Shown here: positions 1-14,095 of the stretch, one piece after another
Numbering within the stretch: the stretch's first letter is position 1
Layout of the letters: every line of letters starts with the position of its first letter
Assembly: GCF_964019385.1 (NCBI RefSeq)
Contig: NC_088651.1
Span: 7,609,329-7,673,328 of the forward strand
Origin: Sycon ciliatum
Lineage: Eukaryota; Porifera; Calcarea; Leucosolenida; Sycettidae
Direction of reading: 5' to 3'
Length of the DNA stretch: 64,000 bases
Notes under the pieces: model-generated
What the model was told of the DNA's origin: nothing
Seen by the model: only the letters and a program-made list of their open reading frames with translations
Database searches by the model: none
Program-made: the position numbers and the translations under genes

Positions 1-160
1 ACATTACAGCTGGCTCATGTTATAGAGAGGTACGTTGAAATTTAAAGCTGAGACCAAATGGTCAAAATCAGACATTTTTTCACCTTTCTGCCCGTTCGCA
101 GCTCACAAAATGAAAAAGACCATCCTCATCTCGTTGTGTAGCTGGACATAGACAAGGGCA
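1..160 (+). repeat. Partial, diverged copy of the 367-bp satellite
   Basis: The stretch matches the middle part of the 367-bp unit that fills 2016-29380, from the acattacagctg box through the cgttcgcagctca and gttgtgtagctggacatag boxes. It differs from the array consensus at many positions, for example ctggctcatg instead of ctgggtcatg. It breaks off abruptly at 160 into unrelated sequence. It is a decayed edge copy and is cut by the window start. Confidence 0.9.
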
Positions 161-638
161 GGGTACAACTTACTAGCCTGTTTGACCTTTTTTGGGTGCA
201 GTCCTGTCACTCGAGTTGAACTCGAGTTGAACCTTGGTGTGAAAGTTGTCACCTGCTGGCGTGGTGACCAGGTGATTTGGGCACGCAGGACCACGTGACC
301 GCTTCTTCAACCATGTTCGATTGGGAATAAAGGAGGAACGCTGCATCGCAGCCTTTTCGGACCAAAACCATTCGACTCAGCGTCCAAAAGACTACAACAT
401 ATGGGCCAATCGCGGTCATCCGTGCTTTTATAAGAACGAAATGGCGCTTTTAGTGACATTTTGCATACAAATCCCCATCTAGTAGGGCGCAGTCACCCAG
501 TTTCGGTGGAAGTGCGCGAGTTCGATTGGGATTCAAGTAGGAAGGGAGCGTCTCAGCTTCCTCGGACCACGACCATTCGACTCAGCACTCCGAAGACTAC
601 AACTGGTGAAATTTTAATTTTTGCCTTAACTTCCCCTT
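161..638. other. Unclassified insertion between two satellite fragments
   Basis: This sequence replaces the part of a satellite unit that should lie between the gacaagggca box (ending near 160) and the aaactattcacagc box (starting near 639). It contains an imperfect internal direct duplication: about 85 bp at 315-398 recur at 518-603, both running from ttcgattggga to an actacaac end and sharing a ccattcgactcagc core. I see no terminal inverted repeats, target duplication or supported coding sequence. It may be an old mobile element or filler DNA. Confidence 0.6.
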
Positions 639-1000
639 TAAACTATTCACAGCAGTGCCAAAATTTCTGGGTCACTGAATGTGGGTGCCAGCGCCCTACA
701 AGCAAACCAATTCGACCACTGACATTACAGCTGGCTCATGTTATAGAGAGGTACGTTGAAATTGGAAGGTGAGACCAACTGGTCAAAATCCGACATTTTC
801 TCATTTTTATGCCTGTTCGCAGCTCAGAAATTGACAAAGACAATCCTCATCTCGTTGTGTAGCTGGTCATAGACAAGGGCACCAAGAAAAACAATCACAT
901 TTCTCTAAACAGCTCGCCCAGGGCTGCTGAAAGCTGAATAATAACCTATCTCAAAGTTTGGGGCTTTTTACCCGTGAATCTTCACTTTGCGACGAAACTA
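639..1000 (+). repeat. Diverged 367-bp satellite unit, 5' of the MITE
   Basis: A near full-length unit running from aaactattcacagcag through the usual boxes to cttcactttgcgac. Its sequence is more diverged than array copies. The next unit is interrupted after gacgaaacta by the MITE at 1001 and resumes at 2014, so the insertion point can be read exactly. Confidence 0.92.
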
Positions 1001-1031
1001 CTTCCTCCGTTAACAAAAACTTCGTGATGGA
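1001..1031 (+). repeat. Left terminal inverted repeat of the MITE
   Basis: 31 bp that are the exact reverse complement of 1983-2013. They start CTTCCTCCGTTAAC, directly after a TA at 999-1000. Weaker similarity continues inward for about ten bases. Confidence 0.93.
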
Positions 1032-1386
1032 TTTTGATGGATATGAAAACGCTTAGAACAGGTCAAGAACAGTTTGTGTCGACTGCAAATCACTGGACGA
1101 AGGTGATGTACAGCCTCTTGACGAGAGAAACTGTTGGCGGAATGAGCAGAGAGTTCAGTTTGCGTCGCTTTCGCTCGATTCATTTTGACCTGCGTCGCTG
1201 TCGTCATCTGCTGCACGCGAGTCATCATCTGCTGTACGCGAGTAGTCATCTCTCTCGAATTCGTTGTTCAACTCGTTTCAGCCTTGCCTCGGCTTCTTTG
1301 ATCACACTCCGCTTGATGTCGCCGTCGTTCAAGTAAGTTTGCTTTCAAGCTGCGTGATCCGCCGCGATGGCGATTACTCGTTTCCA

Positions 1387-1422
1387 CCAGGGAGTCGTGA
1401 AAAATATTTTACGACTCCCTGG
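1387..1422. repeat. 36-bp near-perfect palindrome inside the MITE
   Basis: Arms ccagggagtcgt and acgactccctgg (12 bp each, perfect) flank an A/T-rich centre that is itself nearly self-complementary. It could form a stable hairpin or cruciform. It lies within the interior of the transposon rather than at an end, so it is not a terminal repeat. Confidence 0.85.
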
Positions 1423-1982
1423 ATTCATCTTTGCTCTCCAGAACTCCGCGAAACGAGGAGTAAAGGCACAGCCAAACTGATTCCATTTTCTCTAATGGAT
1501 ACCAGCACTGAACGGCAGCGGCTAGCAAGTCCAGTCGACTTTCCTTAGCCACGGACTGCAGACTTCTGAAAGAATGCATGGTCATCAGCATTCGAATCTG
1601 GGCTTTGCGCAGGTTGAACAAGAACTTGAGTTCAGAATTATTTTCATTGAGCCGTGCGATCGGAGCAGCTCCTTCTTCACTCGCTCATTGTGTGGGCTCG
1701 CTGCTCCGTTTTATCGCTCTCTATCACTCTTCAACGTACTCAGTACTAAAGTGGTAGAGAGGCCAAGCAGCGCAATATCCCCTCGGAGAAGTGATATTTC
1801 AGTTTCGCTCGCCATGACTGTCATCACCTATGTTTCCACAGCGCAACCATCGATTCCGGTTGGCTTGTTGTGAAAGGTCGCTTTCCTTGCATCGTACCTC
1901 TGTCATGGCATGCCAGGGAAGACCAAGAAAGTGATTGCGACTCATTTCACAGCAGTTTGTGCCCAAATCAGCCCCTCAAAAC

Positions 1983-2013
1983 TCCATCACGAAGTTTTTG
2001 TTAACGGAGGAAG
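1983..2013 (-). repeat. Right terminal inverted repeat of the MITE
   Basis: Exact reverse complement of 1001-1031. It is followed by TA at 2014-2015 and then by resumed satellite sequence (cacagcaatgc). Confidence 0.93.
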
Positions 2014-5000
2014 TATACACAGCAATGCAAAAAATTTCTGGGTCAATGAAAGTGGGTGCCAGCGCCCTACAAGCAAACCAAAAATCAAACCAATGCGACC
2101 ACTGACATTACAGCTGGCTCATGTTATAGAGAGGTACGTTGAAATTCAAAGTTGAGACCAAATGGTCAAAATCCGACATTTTCTCACCTTTCTACCCGTT
2201 CGCAGCTCAGAAAATGACAATGACCATCCTCATCTCGTTGTGTACCTGGACATAGACAAGGGCACCAAGAAAAACAGTCACATATCTCTAAATAACTCGC
2301 CCAGGGCTGCTGAAAGCTGAATATTAACCTATCTCAAAGTTAAGGGCTTGGTACACGTGAATCTTCACTTTGCGACTAAACTATTCACAGCAGTGCCAAA
2401 TTTTCTGGGTCAATGAATGTGGGTGCCAGCGCCCTAAAAGCAAACCAAAAATCAAACCAATGCGACCACTGACATTACAGCTGGGTCATGTTATAGAGAG
2501 GTACGTTGAAATTGAAAGGTCAGTACAAATGGTCAAAATCCGACATTTTCTCACCTTTCTGCCCGTTCGCAGCTCAGAAAATGACAATGACCCTCATCAT
2601 CTCGTTGTGTCGCTGGACATAGAAAATAGCACCATGAAAAAGAGCCACTTTTCTCTGAAGAACTCACCCAGGGCTGCTGAAAGCTGAAAAACAACCTATC
2701 TAGAAGTTTGGGGCTTTTTACCCGTGAATCTTCACTTTGCGACTAAACTATTCACAGCAGTGCCAAATTTTCTGGGTCACTGAATGCGGGTGCCAGCGCC
2801 CTACAAGCAAACCAAAAATGAAACCAATGCGACCACTGAAATTACAGCTGGGTCATGTTATAGAGAGGTACGTTGAAATTGAAAGGTCAGTACAAATGGT
2901 AAATATCCGACATTTTCTCACCTTTCTGCCCGTTCGTAGCTCAGAAAATGACAATGACCATCCTCATCTCGTTGTGTAGCTGGACATAGACAAGAGCACA
3001 AAGAAAAAGACCCACATTTCTCTAAAGAACTCGCCCAGGGCTGCTGAAAGCTGAAAAAGAACCTATCTAGAAGTTTGGGGCTTTTTACCCGTGAATCTTC
3101 ACTTTGCGACTTAACTATTCACAGCAGTGCCAAATTTTCTAGGTCACTGAATGCGGGTGCCAGCGCCCTGCAAGCTAACCAAAAATGAAACCAATGCGAC
3201 CACTGAAATTACAGCTGGGTCATGTTATACAGAGGTACGTTGAAATTGAAAGGTCAGCACAAATGGTCAAAATCCGACATTTTCTCACCTTTCTGCCCGT
3301 TCGCAGCTCAGAAAATGACAATGCAATCCCCATCTCGTTGTGTAGCTGGACATAGAAAATAGCACCATGAAAAAGAGCCACATTTCTCTAAAGAACTCAC
3401 CCAGGGCTGCTGAAAGCTGAAAAAGAACCTATCTAGATTGGGGCTTTTTACCCGTGAATCTTCACTTTGCGACTAAACTATTCACCCCAGTGCCAAATTT
3501 TCTGGGTCACTGAATGCGGGTGCCAGCGCCCTACAAGCAAACCAAAAATGAAACCTATGCGACCACTGAAATTACAGCTGGGTCATGTTATAGAGAGGTA
3601 CGTTGAAATTGAAAGGTCAGTACAAATGGTCAAAATCCGACATTTTCTCACCTTTCTGCCCGTTCTCAGCTCAGAAAATGACAATGACCATCCTCATCTC
3701 GTTGTGTAGCTGGACATAGACAAGAGCACCAAGAAAAAGACCCACATTTCTCTAAAGAACTCGCCCAGGGCAGCTGAAAGCTGAAAAAGAACCTATCTAG
3801 AAGTTTGGGGCTTTTTACCCGTGAATCTTCACTTTGCGACTACACTATTCACAGCAGTGCCAAATTTTCTGGATCACTGAATGCGGGTGCCAGCACCCTA
3901 CAAGCAAACCAAAAATGAAACCAATGTGACCACTGAAATTAGAGCTAGGTCATTTTGTAGAGAGGTACGTTGAAATTGAAAGGTCAGCACAAATGGTCAA
4001 AATCCGACATTTTCTCACCTTTCTGCCCGTTCGCAGCTCAGAAAATGGCAATGACCATCCCCATCTCGTTGTGTAGCCGGACATAGACAAGAGCACCAAG
4101 AAAAAGACCCACATTTCTCTAAAGAACTCGCCCAGGGTTGCTGAAAGCTGAAAGAGAACCTATCTAGAAGGTTGGGGCTTTTTACCCGTGAATCTTCACT
4201 TTGCAACTAAACTATTCACAGCAGTGCCAATTTTTTAGGGTCACTGATTGTGGGTGCCAGCGCCCTACAAGCAAACTAAAAATCAAACCAATGCGACCAC
4301 TGACATTACAGCTGGGTCATGTTATAGAGAGGTACGTTGAAATTGAAAGGTCAGCACAAATGGTAAAAATCCGACATTTTCTCACCTTTCTGCCCGTTCG
4401 CAGCTCAGAAAATGACAATGACCAGCCTCATCTCGTTGTGTAGCTGGACATAGACAAGAGCACCAAGAAAAAGACCCACATTTCTCTAAAGAACTCGCCC
4501 AGGGCTGCTGAAAGCTGAAAAAGAACTTATCTAGAAATTTGGGGCTTTTTACCCGTGAATCTTCACTTTGCGACTAAACTATTCCCAGCAGTGCCAGATT
4601 TTCTGGGTCACTGAATGCGGGTGCCAGCGCCCTACAAACAAACCAAAAATGAAACCAATGCGACCACGGAAATTACAGCTGGGTCATGTTATACAGAGGT
4701 ACGTTGAAATTGAAAGGTCAGCACAAATGGTCAAAATCCGACATTTTCTCACCTTTCCGCCCGTTCGCAGCTCAGAAAATGACAATGCCATCCTCATCTC
4801 GTTTGTGTAGCTGGACATGGAAAATAGCACCATGAAAAAGAGCCACATTTCTCTAAAGAACTCACCCAGGGCTGCTGAAAGCTGAAAAAGAACCTATCTA
4901 GAAGTTTGGGGCTTTTTACCCGTGAATCTTCACTTTGCGACTAAACTGTTCACAGCAGTGCCAAATTTTCTGGGTCACTGAATGCGGGTGCCAGCGCCCT

Positions 5001-8000
5001 ACAAGCAAACCAAAAATGAAACCAATGCGACCACTGAAATTACAGCTGGGTCATGTTATAGAGAGGTACGTTGAAATTGAAAGGTCAGCACAAATGGTCA
5101 AAATCCGACATTTTCTCACCTTTCTGCCCGTTCACAGCTCAGAAAATGACAATGACCATCCTCATCTCGTTGTGTAGCTGGACATAGAAAACAGCACCAT
5201 GAAAGAGAGACACATTTCTCTGAAGAACTCACCCAGGGCTGCTGAAAGCTGAAAAAGAAACTATCTAGAAGTTTGGGGCTTTTTACCCGTGAATCTTCAC
5301 TTTGCGACTAAACTATTCACAGCAGTGCCAAATTTTCTGGGTCAATGAATGTGGGTCTCAGCGCCCTAAAAGCAAACCAAAAATCAAACCAATGCGACCA
5401 CTGACACTACAGCTGGGTCATGTTATAGAGAGGTACGTTGAAATTGAAAGGTCAGTACAAATGGTCAAAATCCGACATTTTCTCACCTTTCTGCCCGTTT
5501 GCAGCTCAGAAAATGACAATGACCCTCATCATCTCGTTGGGTCGCTGGACATAGAAAATAGCACCATGAAAAAGAGCCACATTTCTCTGAAGAACTCACC
5601 CAGGGCTGCTGAAAGCTGAAAAACAACCTATCTAGAAGTTTGGGGCTTTTTACCCGTGAATCTTCACTTTGCGACTAAACTATTCACAGCAGTGCTAAAT
5701 TTTCTGGGTCACTGAATGCGGGTGCCAGCGGCCTACAAGCAAACCAAAAATGAAACCAATGCGACCACTGAAATTACAGCTGGGTCATGTTATAGAGAGG
5801 TACGTTGAAATTGAAAGGTCAGCACAAATGGTCAAAATCCGACATTTTCTCACTTTTCTGCCCGTTCGCGGCTCAGAAAATGACAATGACCATCATCATG
5901 TCGTTGTGTTGCTGGAAATAGACAAGAGCACCAAAGAAAAAGACCCACATTTCTCTAAAGAACTCGCCCAGGGCTGCTGAAAGCTGAAAAAGAACCTATC
6001 TAGAAGTTTGGGGCTTTTTACCCGTGAATCTTCACTTTGCGACTAAACTATTCACAGCAGTGCCAAATTTTCTGGGTCACTGAATGCGGGTGCCAGCGCC
6101 CTACAAGCAAACCAAAAATGAAACCAATGCGACCACTGAAATTACAGCTGGGTCATGTTATAGAGAGGTACGTTGAAATTGAAAGGTCAGTACAAATGGT
6201 CAAAATCCGACATTTTCTCACCTTTCTGCCCGTTCGTAGCTCAGAAAATGACAATGACCATCCTCATCTCGTTGTGTAGCTGGACATAGACAAGAGCACC
6301 AAGAAAAAGACCCACATTTCTCTAAAGAACTCGCCCAGGGCTGCTGAAAGCTGAAAAAGAACCTATCTAGAAGTTTGGGGCTTTTTACCCGTGAATCTTC
6401 ACTTTGCGACTAAACTATTCACCGCAGTGCCAAATTTTCTAGGTCACTGAATGCGGGTGCCAGCGCCCTACAAGCAAACCAAAAATGAAACCAATGCGAC
6501 CACTGAAATTACAGCTGGGTCATGTTATACAGAGGTACGTTGAAATTGAAAGGTCAGCACAAATGGTCAAAATCCGACATTTTCTCACCTTTCTGCCCGT
6601 TCGCAGCTCAGAAAATGACAATGACCATCCTCATCTCGTTGTGTAGCTGGACATAGAAAACAGCACCATGAAAGAGAGCCACATTTCTCTGACGAACTCA
6701 CCCAGGGCTGCTGTAAGCTGAAAAAGAAACTATCTAGAAGTTTGGGGCTTTTTACCCGTGAATCTTCACTTTGCGACTAAACTATTCACAGCAGTGCCAA
6801 ATTTTTTGGGTCAATGGATGTGGGTGCCAGCGCCCTAAAAGCAAACCAAAAATCAAACCAATGCGACCACTGACATTACAGCTGGGTCATGTTATAGAGA
6901 GGTACGTTGAAATTGAAAGGTCAGTACAAATGGTCAAAATCCGACATTTTCTCACCTTTCTGCCCGTTCGCAGCTCAGAAAATGACAATGACCCTCATCA
7001 TCTCGTTGTGTCGCTGGACATAGAAAATAGCACCATGAAAAAGAGCCACATTTCTCTGAAGAACTCACCCAGGGCTGCTGAAAGCTGAAAAACAACCTAT
7101 CTAGAAGTTTGGGGCTTTTTACCCGTGAATCTTAACTTTGCGACTAAACTATTCACAGCAGTGCCAAATTTTCTACGTCACTGAATGCGGGTGCCAGCGG
7201 CCTACAAGCAAAAGAAAAATGAAACCAATGCGACCACTGAAATTACAGCTGGGTCATGTTATAGAGAGGTACGTTGAAATTGAAAGGTCAGCACAAATGG
7301 TCAAAATCCGACATTTTCTCACTTTTCTGCCCGTTCGCAGCTCAGAAAATGACAATGACCATCCTCATCTCGTTGTGTAGCTGGAAATAGACAAGAGCAC
7401 CAAGAAAAAAACCCACATTTCTCTAAAGAACTCGCCCAGGGCTGCTGAAAGCTGAAAAAGAACCTATCTAGAAGTTTGGGGCTTTTTACCCGTGAATCTT
7501 CACTTTGCGACCAAACTATTCACAGCAGTGCCAAATTTTCTGGGTCACTGAATGCGGGTGCCAGCGGCCTACAAGTAAACCAAAAATGAAACCAACGCGA
7601 CCACTGAAATTACAGCTGGGTCATGTTATAGAGAGGTACGTTGAAATTGAAAGGTCAGCACAAATGGTCAAAATCCGACATTTTCTCACTTTTCTGCCCG
7701 TTCGCAGCTCAGAAAATGACAATGACCATCATCATCTCGTTGTGTTGCTGGAAATAGACAAGAGCACCAAAGAAAAAGACCCACATTTCTCTAAAGAACT
7801 CGCCCAGGGTTGCTGAAAGCTGAAAAAGAACCTATCTAGAAGTTTGGGGCTTTTTACCCGTGAATCTTCACTTTGCGACTTAACTATTCACAGCAGTGCC
7901 AAATTTTCTAGGTCACTGAATGCGGGTGCCAGCGCCCTACAAGCAAACCAAAAATGAAACCAATGCGACCACTGAAATTGCAGCTGGGTCATGTTATACA

Positions 8001-8972
8001 GAGGTACGTTGAAATTGAAAGGTCAGCACAAATGGTCAAAATCCGACATTTTCTCACTTTCTGCCCGTTCGCAGCTCAGAAAATGACAATGACCATCCTC
8101 ATCTCGTTGTGTAGCTGGACATAGAAAATAGCACCATGAAAAAGAGCCACATTTCTCTAAAGAACTCACCCAGGGCTGCTGAAAGCTGAAAAAGAACCTA
8201 TCTAGAAGTTTGGGGCTTTTTACCCGTGAATCTTCACTTTGCGACTAAACTATTCACAGCAGTGCCAAACTTTCTGGGTCACTGAATGCGGGTGCCAGCG
8301 CCCTACAAGCAAACCAAAAATGAAACCAATGCGACGACTGAAATTACAGCTGGGTCATGTTATACAGAGGTACGTTGAAATTGAAAGGTCAGCACAAATG
8401 GTCAAAATCCGACATTTTCTCACCTTTCTGCCCGTTCGCAGCTCAGAAAATGACAATGACCATCCTCATCTCGTTGTGTAGCTGGACATAGAAAATAGCA
8501 CCATCAAAAGAGCCACATTTCTCTAAAGAACTCACCCAGGGCTGCTGAAAGCTGAAAAAGAACCTATCTAGAAGTTTGGGGCTTTTTACCCGTGAATCTT
8601 CACTTTGCAACTAAACTATTCACAGCAGTGCCAAATTTTCTAGATCACTGAATGCGGGTGCCAGTGCACTACAAGCAAACCAAAAATGAAACCAATGCGA
8701 CCACTGAAATTACAGCTGGGTCATGTTATAGAGAGGTACGTTGAAATTGAAAGGTCAGCACAAATGGTCAAAATCCGACATTTTCTCACCTTTCTGCCCG
8801 TTCGCAGCTCAGAAAATAAACAATGACCATCCTCATCTCGTTGTGTAGCTGGAAATAGACAAGAGCACCAAGAAAAAGACCCACATTTCTCTAAAGAACT
8901 CGCCCAGGGCTGCTGAAAGCTGAAAAAGAACCTATCTAGAAGTTTGGGGCTTTTTACCCATGAATCTTCACT

Positions 8973-11900
8973 TTGCGAGTAAACTATTCACAGCAGTGCC
9001 AAATTTTCTGGGTCACTGAATTCGGATGCCAGCGCCCTACAAGCAAACCAAAAATGAAACCAATGCGACCACTGAAATTACAGCCTGGTCATGTTATAGA
9101 GAGGTACGTTGAAATTGAAAGGTCAGTACAAATGATCAAAATCCGACATTTTCTCACCTTTCTGCCCGTTCGCAGCTCAGAGAATGACAATGACCATCCT
9201 CATCTCGTTGTGTAGCTGGACATAGACAAGAGCACCAAGAAAAAGACCCACATTTCTCCAAAGAACTCGCCCAGGGCTGCTGAAAGCTGAAAAAGAACCT
9301 ATCTAGAAGTTTGGGGCTTTTTACCCGTGAATCTTCACTTTGCGACTAAACTATTCACCCCAGTGCCAATATTATGGGTCACTGAATGCGGGTGCCAGCG
9401 CCCTACAAGCAAACCAAAAATGAAACCAATGCGACCACTGAAATTACAGCTGGGTCATGTTATAGAGAGGTACGTTGAAATTGAAAGGTCAGCACAAATG
9501 GTCAAAATCCGACATTTTCTCACCTCTCTGCCCGTTCGCAGCTCAGAAAATGGCAATGACCATCCTCATCTCGTTGTGTAGCTGGACATAGACAAGAGCA
9601 CCAAGAAAAAGACCCACATTTCTCTAAAGAACTCGCCCAGGGTTGCTGAAAGCTGAAAAAGAACCTATCTAGAAGGTTGGGGCTTTTTACCCGTGAATCT
9701 TCACTTTGCGACTAAACTATTCACAGCAGTGCCAAATTTTTAGGGTCACTGATTGTGGGTGCCAGCGCCCTACAAGCAAACCAAAAATCAAACCAATGCG
9801 ACCACTGACATTACAGCTGGGTCATGTTATAGAGAGGTACGTTGAAATTGAAAGGTCAGCACAAATGGTCAAAATCCGACATTTTCTCACCTTTCTGCCC
9901 GTTCGCAGCTCAGAAAATGACAATGACCATCCTCATCTCGTTGTGTAGCTGGACATAGAAAATAGCACCATGAAAAAGAGCCACATTTCTCTAAAGAACT
10001 CACCCAGGGCTGCTGAAAGCTGAAAAAGAACCTATCTAGAAGTTTGGGGCTTTTTACCCGTGAATCTTCACTTTGCGACTAAACTATTCACAGCAGTGCC
10101 AAATTTTCTGGGTCACTGAATGCGGGTGCCAGTGCCCTACAAGCAAACCAAAAATGAAACCAATGCGACCACTGAAATTACAGCTGGGTCATGTTATGGA
10201 GAGGTACGTTGAAATTGAAAGGTCAGTACAAATGGTCAAAATCCGACATTTTCTCACCTTTCTGCCCGTTCGCAGCTCAGAAAATGACAATGACCATCCT
10301 CATCTCGTTGTGTAGCTGGACATAGACAAGAGCACCAAGAAAAAGACCCACATTTCTCTAAAGAACTCGCCCAGGGCTGCTGAAAGCTGAAAAAGAACTT
10401 ATCTAGAAGTTTGGGGCTTTTTACCCGTGAATCTTCACTTTGCGACTAACCTATTCACAGCAGTGCCAAATTTTCTGGGTCACTGAATGCGGGTGCCAAC
10501 GCCCTGCAAACAAACCAAAAATGAAACCAATGCGACCACTGAAATTACAGCTGGGTCATGTTATACAGAGGTACGTTGAAATTGAAAGGTCAGCACAAAT
10601 GGTCAAAATCCGACATTTTCTCACCTTTCTGCCCGTTCGCAGCTCAGAAAATGACAATGACCATCCTCATCTCGTTGTGTAGCTGGACATAGACAAGAAC
10701 ACCAAGAAAAAGACCCACATTTCTCTAAAGAACTCGCCCAGGGCTGCTGAAAGCTGAAAAAGAACTTATCTAGAAGTTTGGGGCTTTTTACCCGTGAATC
10801 TTCACTTTGCGACTAAACTATTCACAGCAGTGCCAAATTTTCTAGGTCACTGAAGGCGGGTGCCAGCGCCCTACAAACAAACCAAAAATGAAACCAATGC
10901 GACCACTGGAATTACAGCTGGGTCATGTTATACAGAGGTATGTTGAAATTGAAAGGTCAGCACAAATGGTCAAAATCCGACATTTTCTCACCTTTCTGCC
11001 CGTTCGAAGCTCAGAAAATGACAATGACCATCCTCATCTCGTTGTGAAGCTGGACATAGAAAATAGCACCATGAAAAAGAGCCACATTTCTCTAAAGAAC
11101 TCACCCAGGGCTGCTGAAAGCTGAAAAAGAACCTATCTAGAAGTTTGGGGCTTTTTACCCGTGAATCTTCACTTTGCGACTAAACTATTCACAGCAGTGC
11201 CAAATTTTCTGGGTCACTGAATTCGGATGCCAGTGCCCTACAAGCAAACCAAAAATGAAACCAATGCGACCACTGAAATTACAGCTGGGTCATGTTATAG
11301 AGAGGTACGTTGAAATTGAAAGGTCAGTACAAATGATCAAAATCCGACATTTTCTCACCTTTCTGCCCGTTCGCAGCTCAGAGAATGACAATGACCATCC
11401 TCATCTCGTTGTGTAGCTGGACATAGACAAGAGCACCAAGAAAAAGACCCACATTTCTCCAAAGAACTCGCCCAGGGCTGCTGAAAGCTGAAAAAGAACC
11501 TATCTAGAAGTTTGGGGCTTTTTACCCGTGAATCTTCACTTTGCGACTAAACTATTCACCCCAGTGCCAAATTTTCTGGGTCACTGAATGCGGGTGCCAG
11601 CGCCCTACAAGCAAACCAAAAATGAAACCAATGCGACCACTGAAATTACAGCTGGGTCATGTTATAGAGAGGTACGTTGAAATTGAAAGGTCAGCACAAA
11701 TGGTCAAAATCCGACATTTTCTCACCTTTCTGCCCGTTCGCAGCTCAGAAAATGGCAATGACCATCCTCATCTCGTTGTGTAGCTGGACATAGACAAGAG
11801 CACCAAGAAAAAGACCCACATTTCTCTAAAGAACTCGCCCAGGGTTGCTGAAAGCTGAAAAAGAACCTATCTAGAAGGTTGGGGCTTTTTACCCGTGAAT

Positions 11901-14095
11901 CTTCACTTTGCGACTAAACTATTCACAGCAGTGCCAAATTCTTAGGGTCACTGATTGTGGGTGCCAGCGCCCTACAAGCAAACCAAAAATCAAACCAATG
12001 CGACCACTGAAATTACAGCTGGGTCATGTTATAGAGAGGTACGTTGAAATTGAAAGGTCAGCACAAATGGTCAAAATCCGACATTTTCTCACCTTTCTGC
12101 CCGTTCGCAGCTCAGAAAATGACAATGACCATCCTCATCTCGTTGTGTAGCTGGACATAGAAAATAGCACCATGAAAAAGAGCCACATTTCTCTAAAGAA
12201 CTCACCCAGGGCTGCTGAAAGCTGAAAAAGAACCTATCTAGAAATTTGGGGCTTTTTACCCGTGAATCTTCACTTTGCGACTAAACTATTCACAGCAGTG
12301 CCAAATTTTCGGGGTCACTGAATGCGGGTGCCAGTGCCCTACAAGCAAACCAAAAATGAAACCAATGCGACCACTGACATTACAGCTGGGTCATGTTATG
12401 GAGAGGTACGTTGAAATTGAAAGGTCAGTACAAATGGTCAAAATCCGACATTTTCTCACCTTTCTGCCCGTTCGCAGCTCAGAAAATGACAATGACCATC
12501 CTCATCTCGTTGTGTAGCTGGACATAGACAAGAGCACCAAGAAAAAGACCCACATTTCTCTAAAGAACTCGCCCAGGGCTGCTGAAAGCTGAAAAAGAAC
12601 TTATCTAGAAGTTTGGGGCTTTTTACCCGTGAATCTTCACTTTGCGACTAACCTATTCACAGCAGTGCCAAATTTTCTGGGTCACTGAATGCGGGTGCCA
12701 ACGCCCTGCAAACAAACCAAAAATGAAACCAATGCGACCACTGAAATTACAGCTGGGTCATGTTAGAAATTGAAAGGTCAGCACAAATGGTCAAAATCCG
12801 ACATTTTCTCACCTTTCTGCCCGTTCGCAGCTCAGAAAATGACAATGACCATCCTCATCTCGTTGTGTAGCTGGACATAGACAAGAGCACCAAGAAAAAG
12901 ACCCACATTTCTCTAAAGAACTCGCCCAGGGTTGCTGAAAGCTGAAAAAGAACCTATCTAGAAGGTTGGGGCTTTTTACCCGTGAATCTTCACTTTGCGA
13001 CTAAACTATTCACAGCAGTGCCAAATTCTTAGGGTCACTGATTGTGGGTGCCAGCGCCCTACAAGCAAACCAAAAATCAAACCAATGCGACCACTGAAAT
13101 TACAGCTGGGTCATGTTATAGAGAGGTACGTTGAAATTGAAAGGTCAGCACAAATGGTCAAAATCCGACATTTTCTCACCTTTCTGCCCGTTCGCAGCTC
13201 AGAAAATGACAATGACCATCCTCATCTCGTTGTGTAGCTGGACATAGAAAATAGCACCATGAAAAAGAGCCACATTTCTCTAAAGAACTCACCCAGGGCT
13301 GCTGAAAGCTGAAAAAGAACCTATCTAGAAATTTGGGGCTTTTTACCCGTGAATCTTCACTTTGCGACTAAACTATTCACAGCAGTGCCAAATTTTCAGG
13401 GTCACTGAATGCGGGTGCCAGTGCCCTACAAGCAAACCAAAAATGAAACCAATGCGACCACTGACATTACAGCTGGGTCATGTTATGGAGAGGTACGTTG
13501 AAATTGAAAGGTCAGTACAAATGGTCAAAATCCGACATTTTCTCACCTTTCTGCCCGTTCGCAGCTCAGAGAATGACAATGACCATCCTCATCTCGTTGT
13601 GTAGCTGGACATAGACAAGAGCACCAAGAAAAAGACCCACATTTCTCTAAAGAACTCGCCCAGGGCTGCTGAAAGCTGAAAAAGAACTTATCTAGAAGTT
13701 TGGGGCTTTTTACCCGTGAATCTTCACTTTGCGACTAACCTATTCACAGCAGTGCCAAATTTTCTGGGTCACTGAATGCGGGTGCCAACGCCCTGCAAAC
13801 AAACCAAAAATGAAACCAATGCGACCACTGAAATTACAGCTGGGTCATGTTATACAGAGGTACGTTGAAATTGAAAGGTCAGCACAAATGGTCAAAATCC
13901 GACATTTTCTCACCTTTCTGCCCGTTCGCAGCTCAGAAAATGACAATGACCATCCTCATCTCGTTGTGTAGCTGGACATAGACAAGAGCACCAAGAAAAA
14001 GACCCACATTTCTCTAAAGAACTCGCCCAGGGCTGCTGAAAGCTGAAAAAGAACTTATCTAGAAGTTTGGGGCTTTTTACCCGTGAATCTTCACT
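8973..14095 (+). repeat. Higher-order block duplications within the 367-bp array
   Basis: Diagnostic variants show that units move in blocks. Five consecutive units starting at 8973, 9339, 9706, 10073 and 10440 correspond to those at 11174, 11541, 11908, 12275 and 12642, an offset of 2201-2202 bp (six units). Markers include tgaattcggatgcc, attcaccccagtgcc, a gattgtgggtgcc unit and gactaacctattc. Three of these recur at 12995, 13362 and 13729 (offset 1087 bp). The unit at 12642 lost 14 bp around catgtta/gaaattg, so it is only 353 bp long, which explains the 1087-bp offset (three units minus 14). Confidence 0.85.

Larger units (their letters stand above)
1001..2013. mobile_element. 1013-bp non-autonomous DNA transposon (MITE), Tc1/mariner-like
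   Basis: The element sits inside a satellite unit (aaacta before it, tatacacagca after it; the intact unit reads aaactattcacagca). It is flanked by TA on both sides and bounded by perfect inverted repeats of 31 bp that begin CTTCCTCCGTTAAC. A TA target duplication is the hallmark of the IS630/Tc1/mariner superfamily, and the end sequence resembles the CTCCCTCCGTT termini known from Stowaway MITEs. No transposase domain is visible in any frame; the open frames are all near 100 residues or less and resemble nothing I know. The interior carries a 36-bp near-palindrome (1387-1422) and a short tandem duplication (catctgctg-acgcgagt, about 1206-1246). Superfamily assignment is inference from the ends only. 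Confidence 0.85.
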
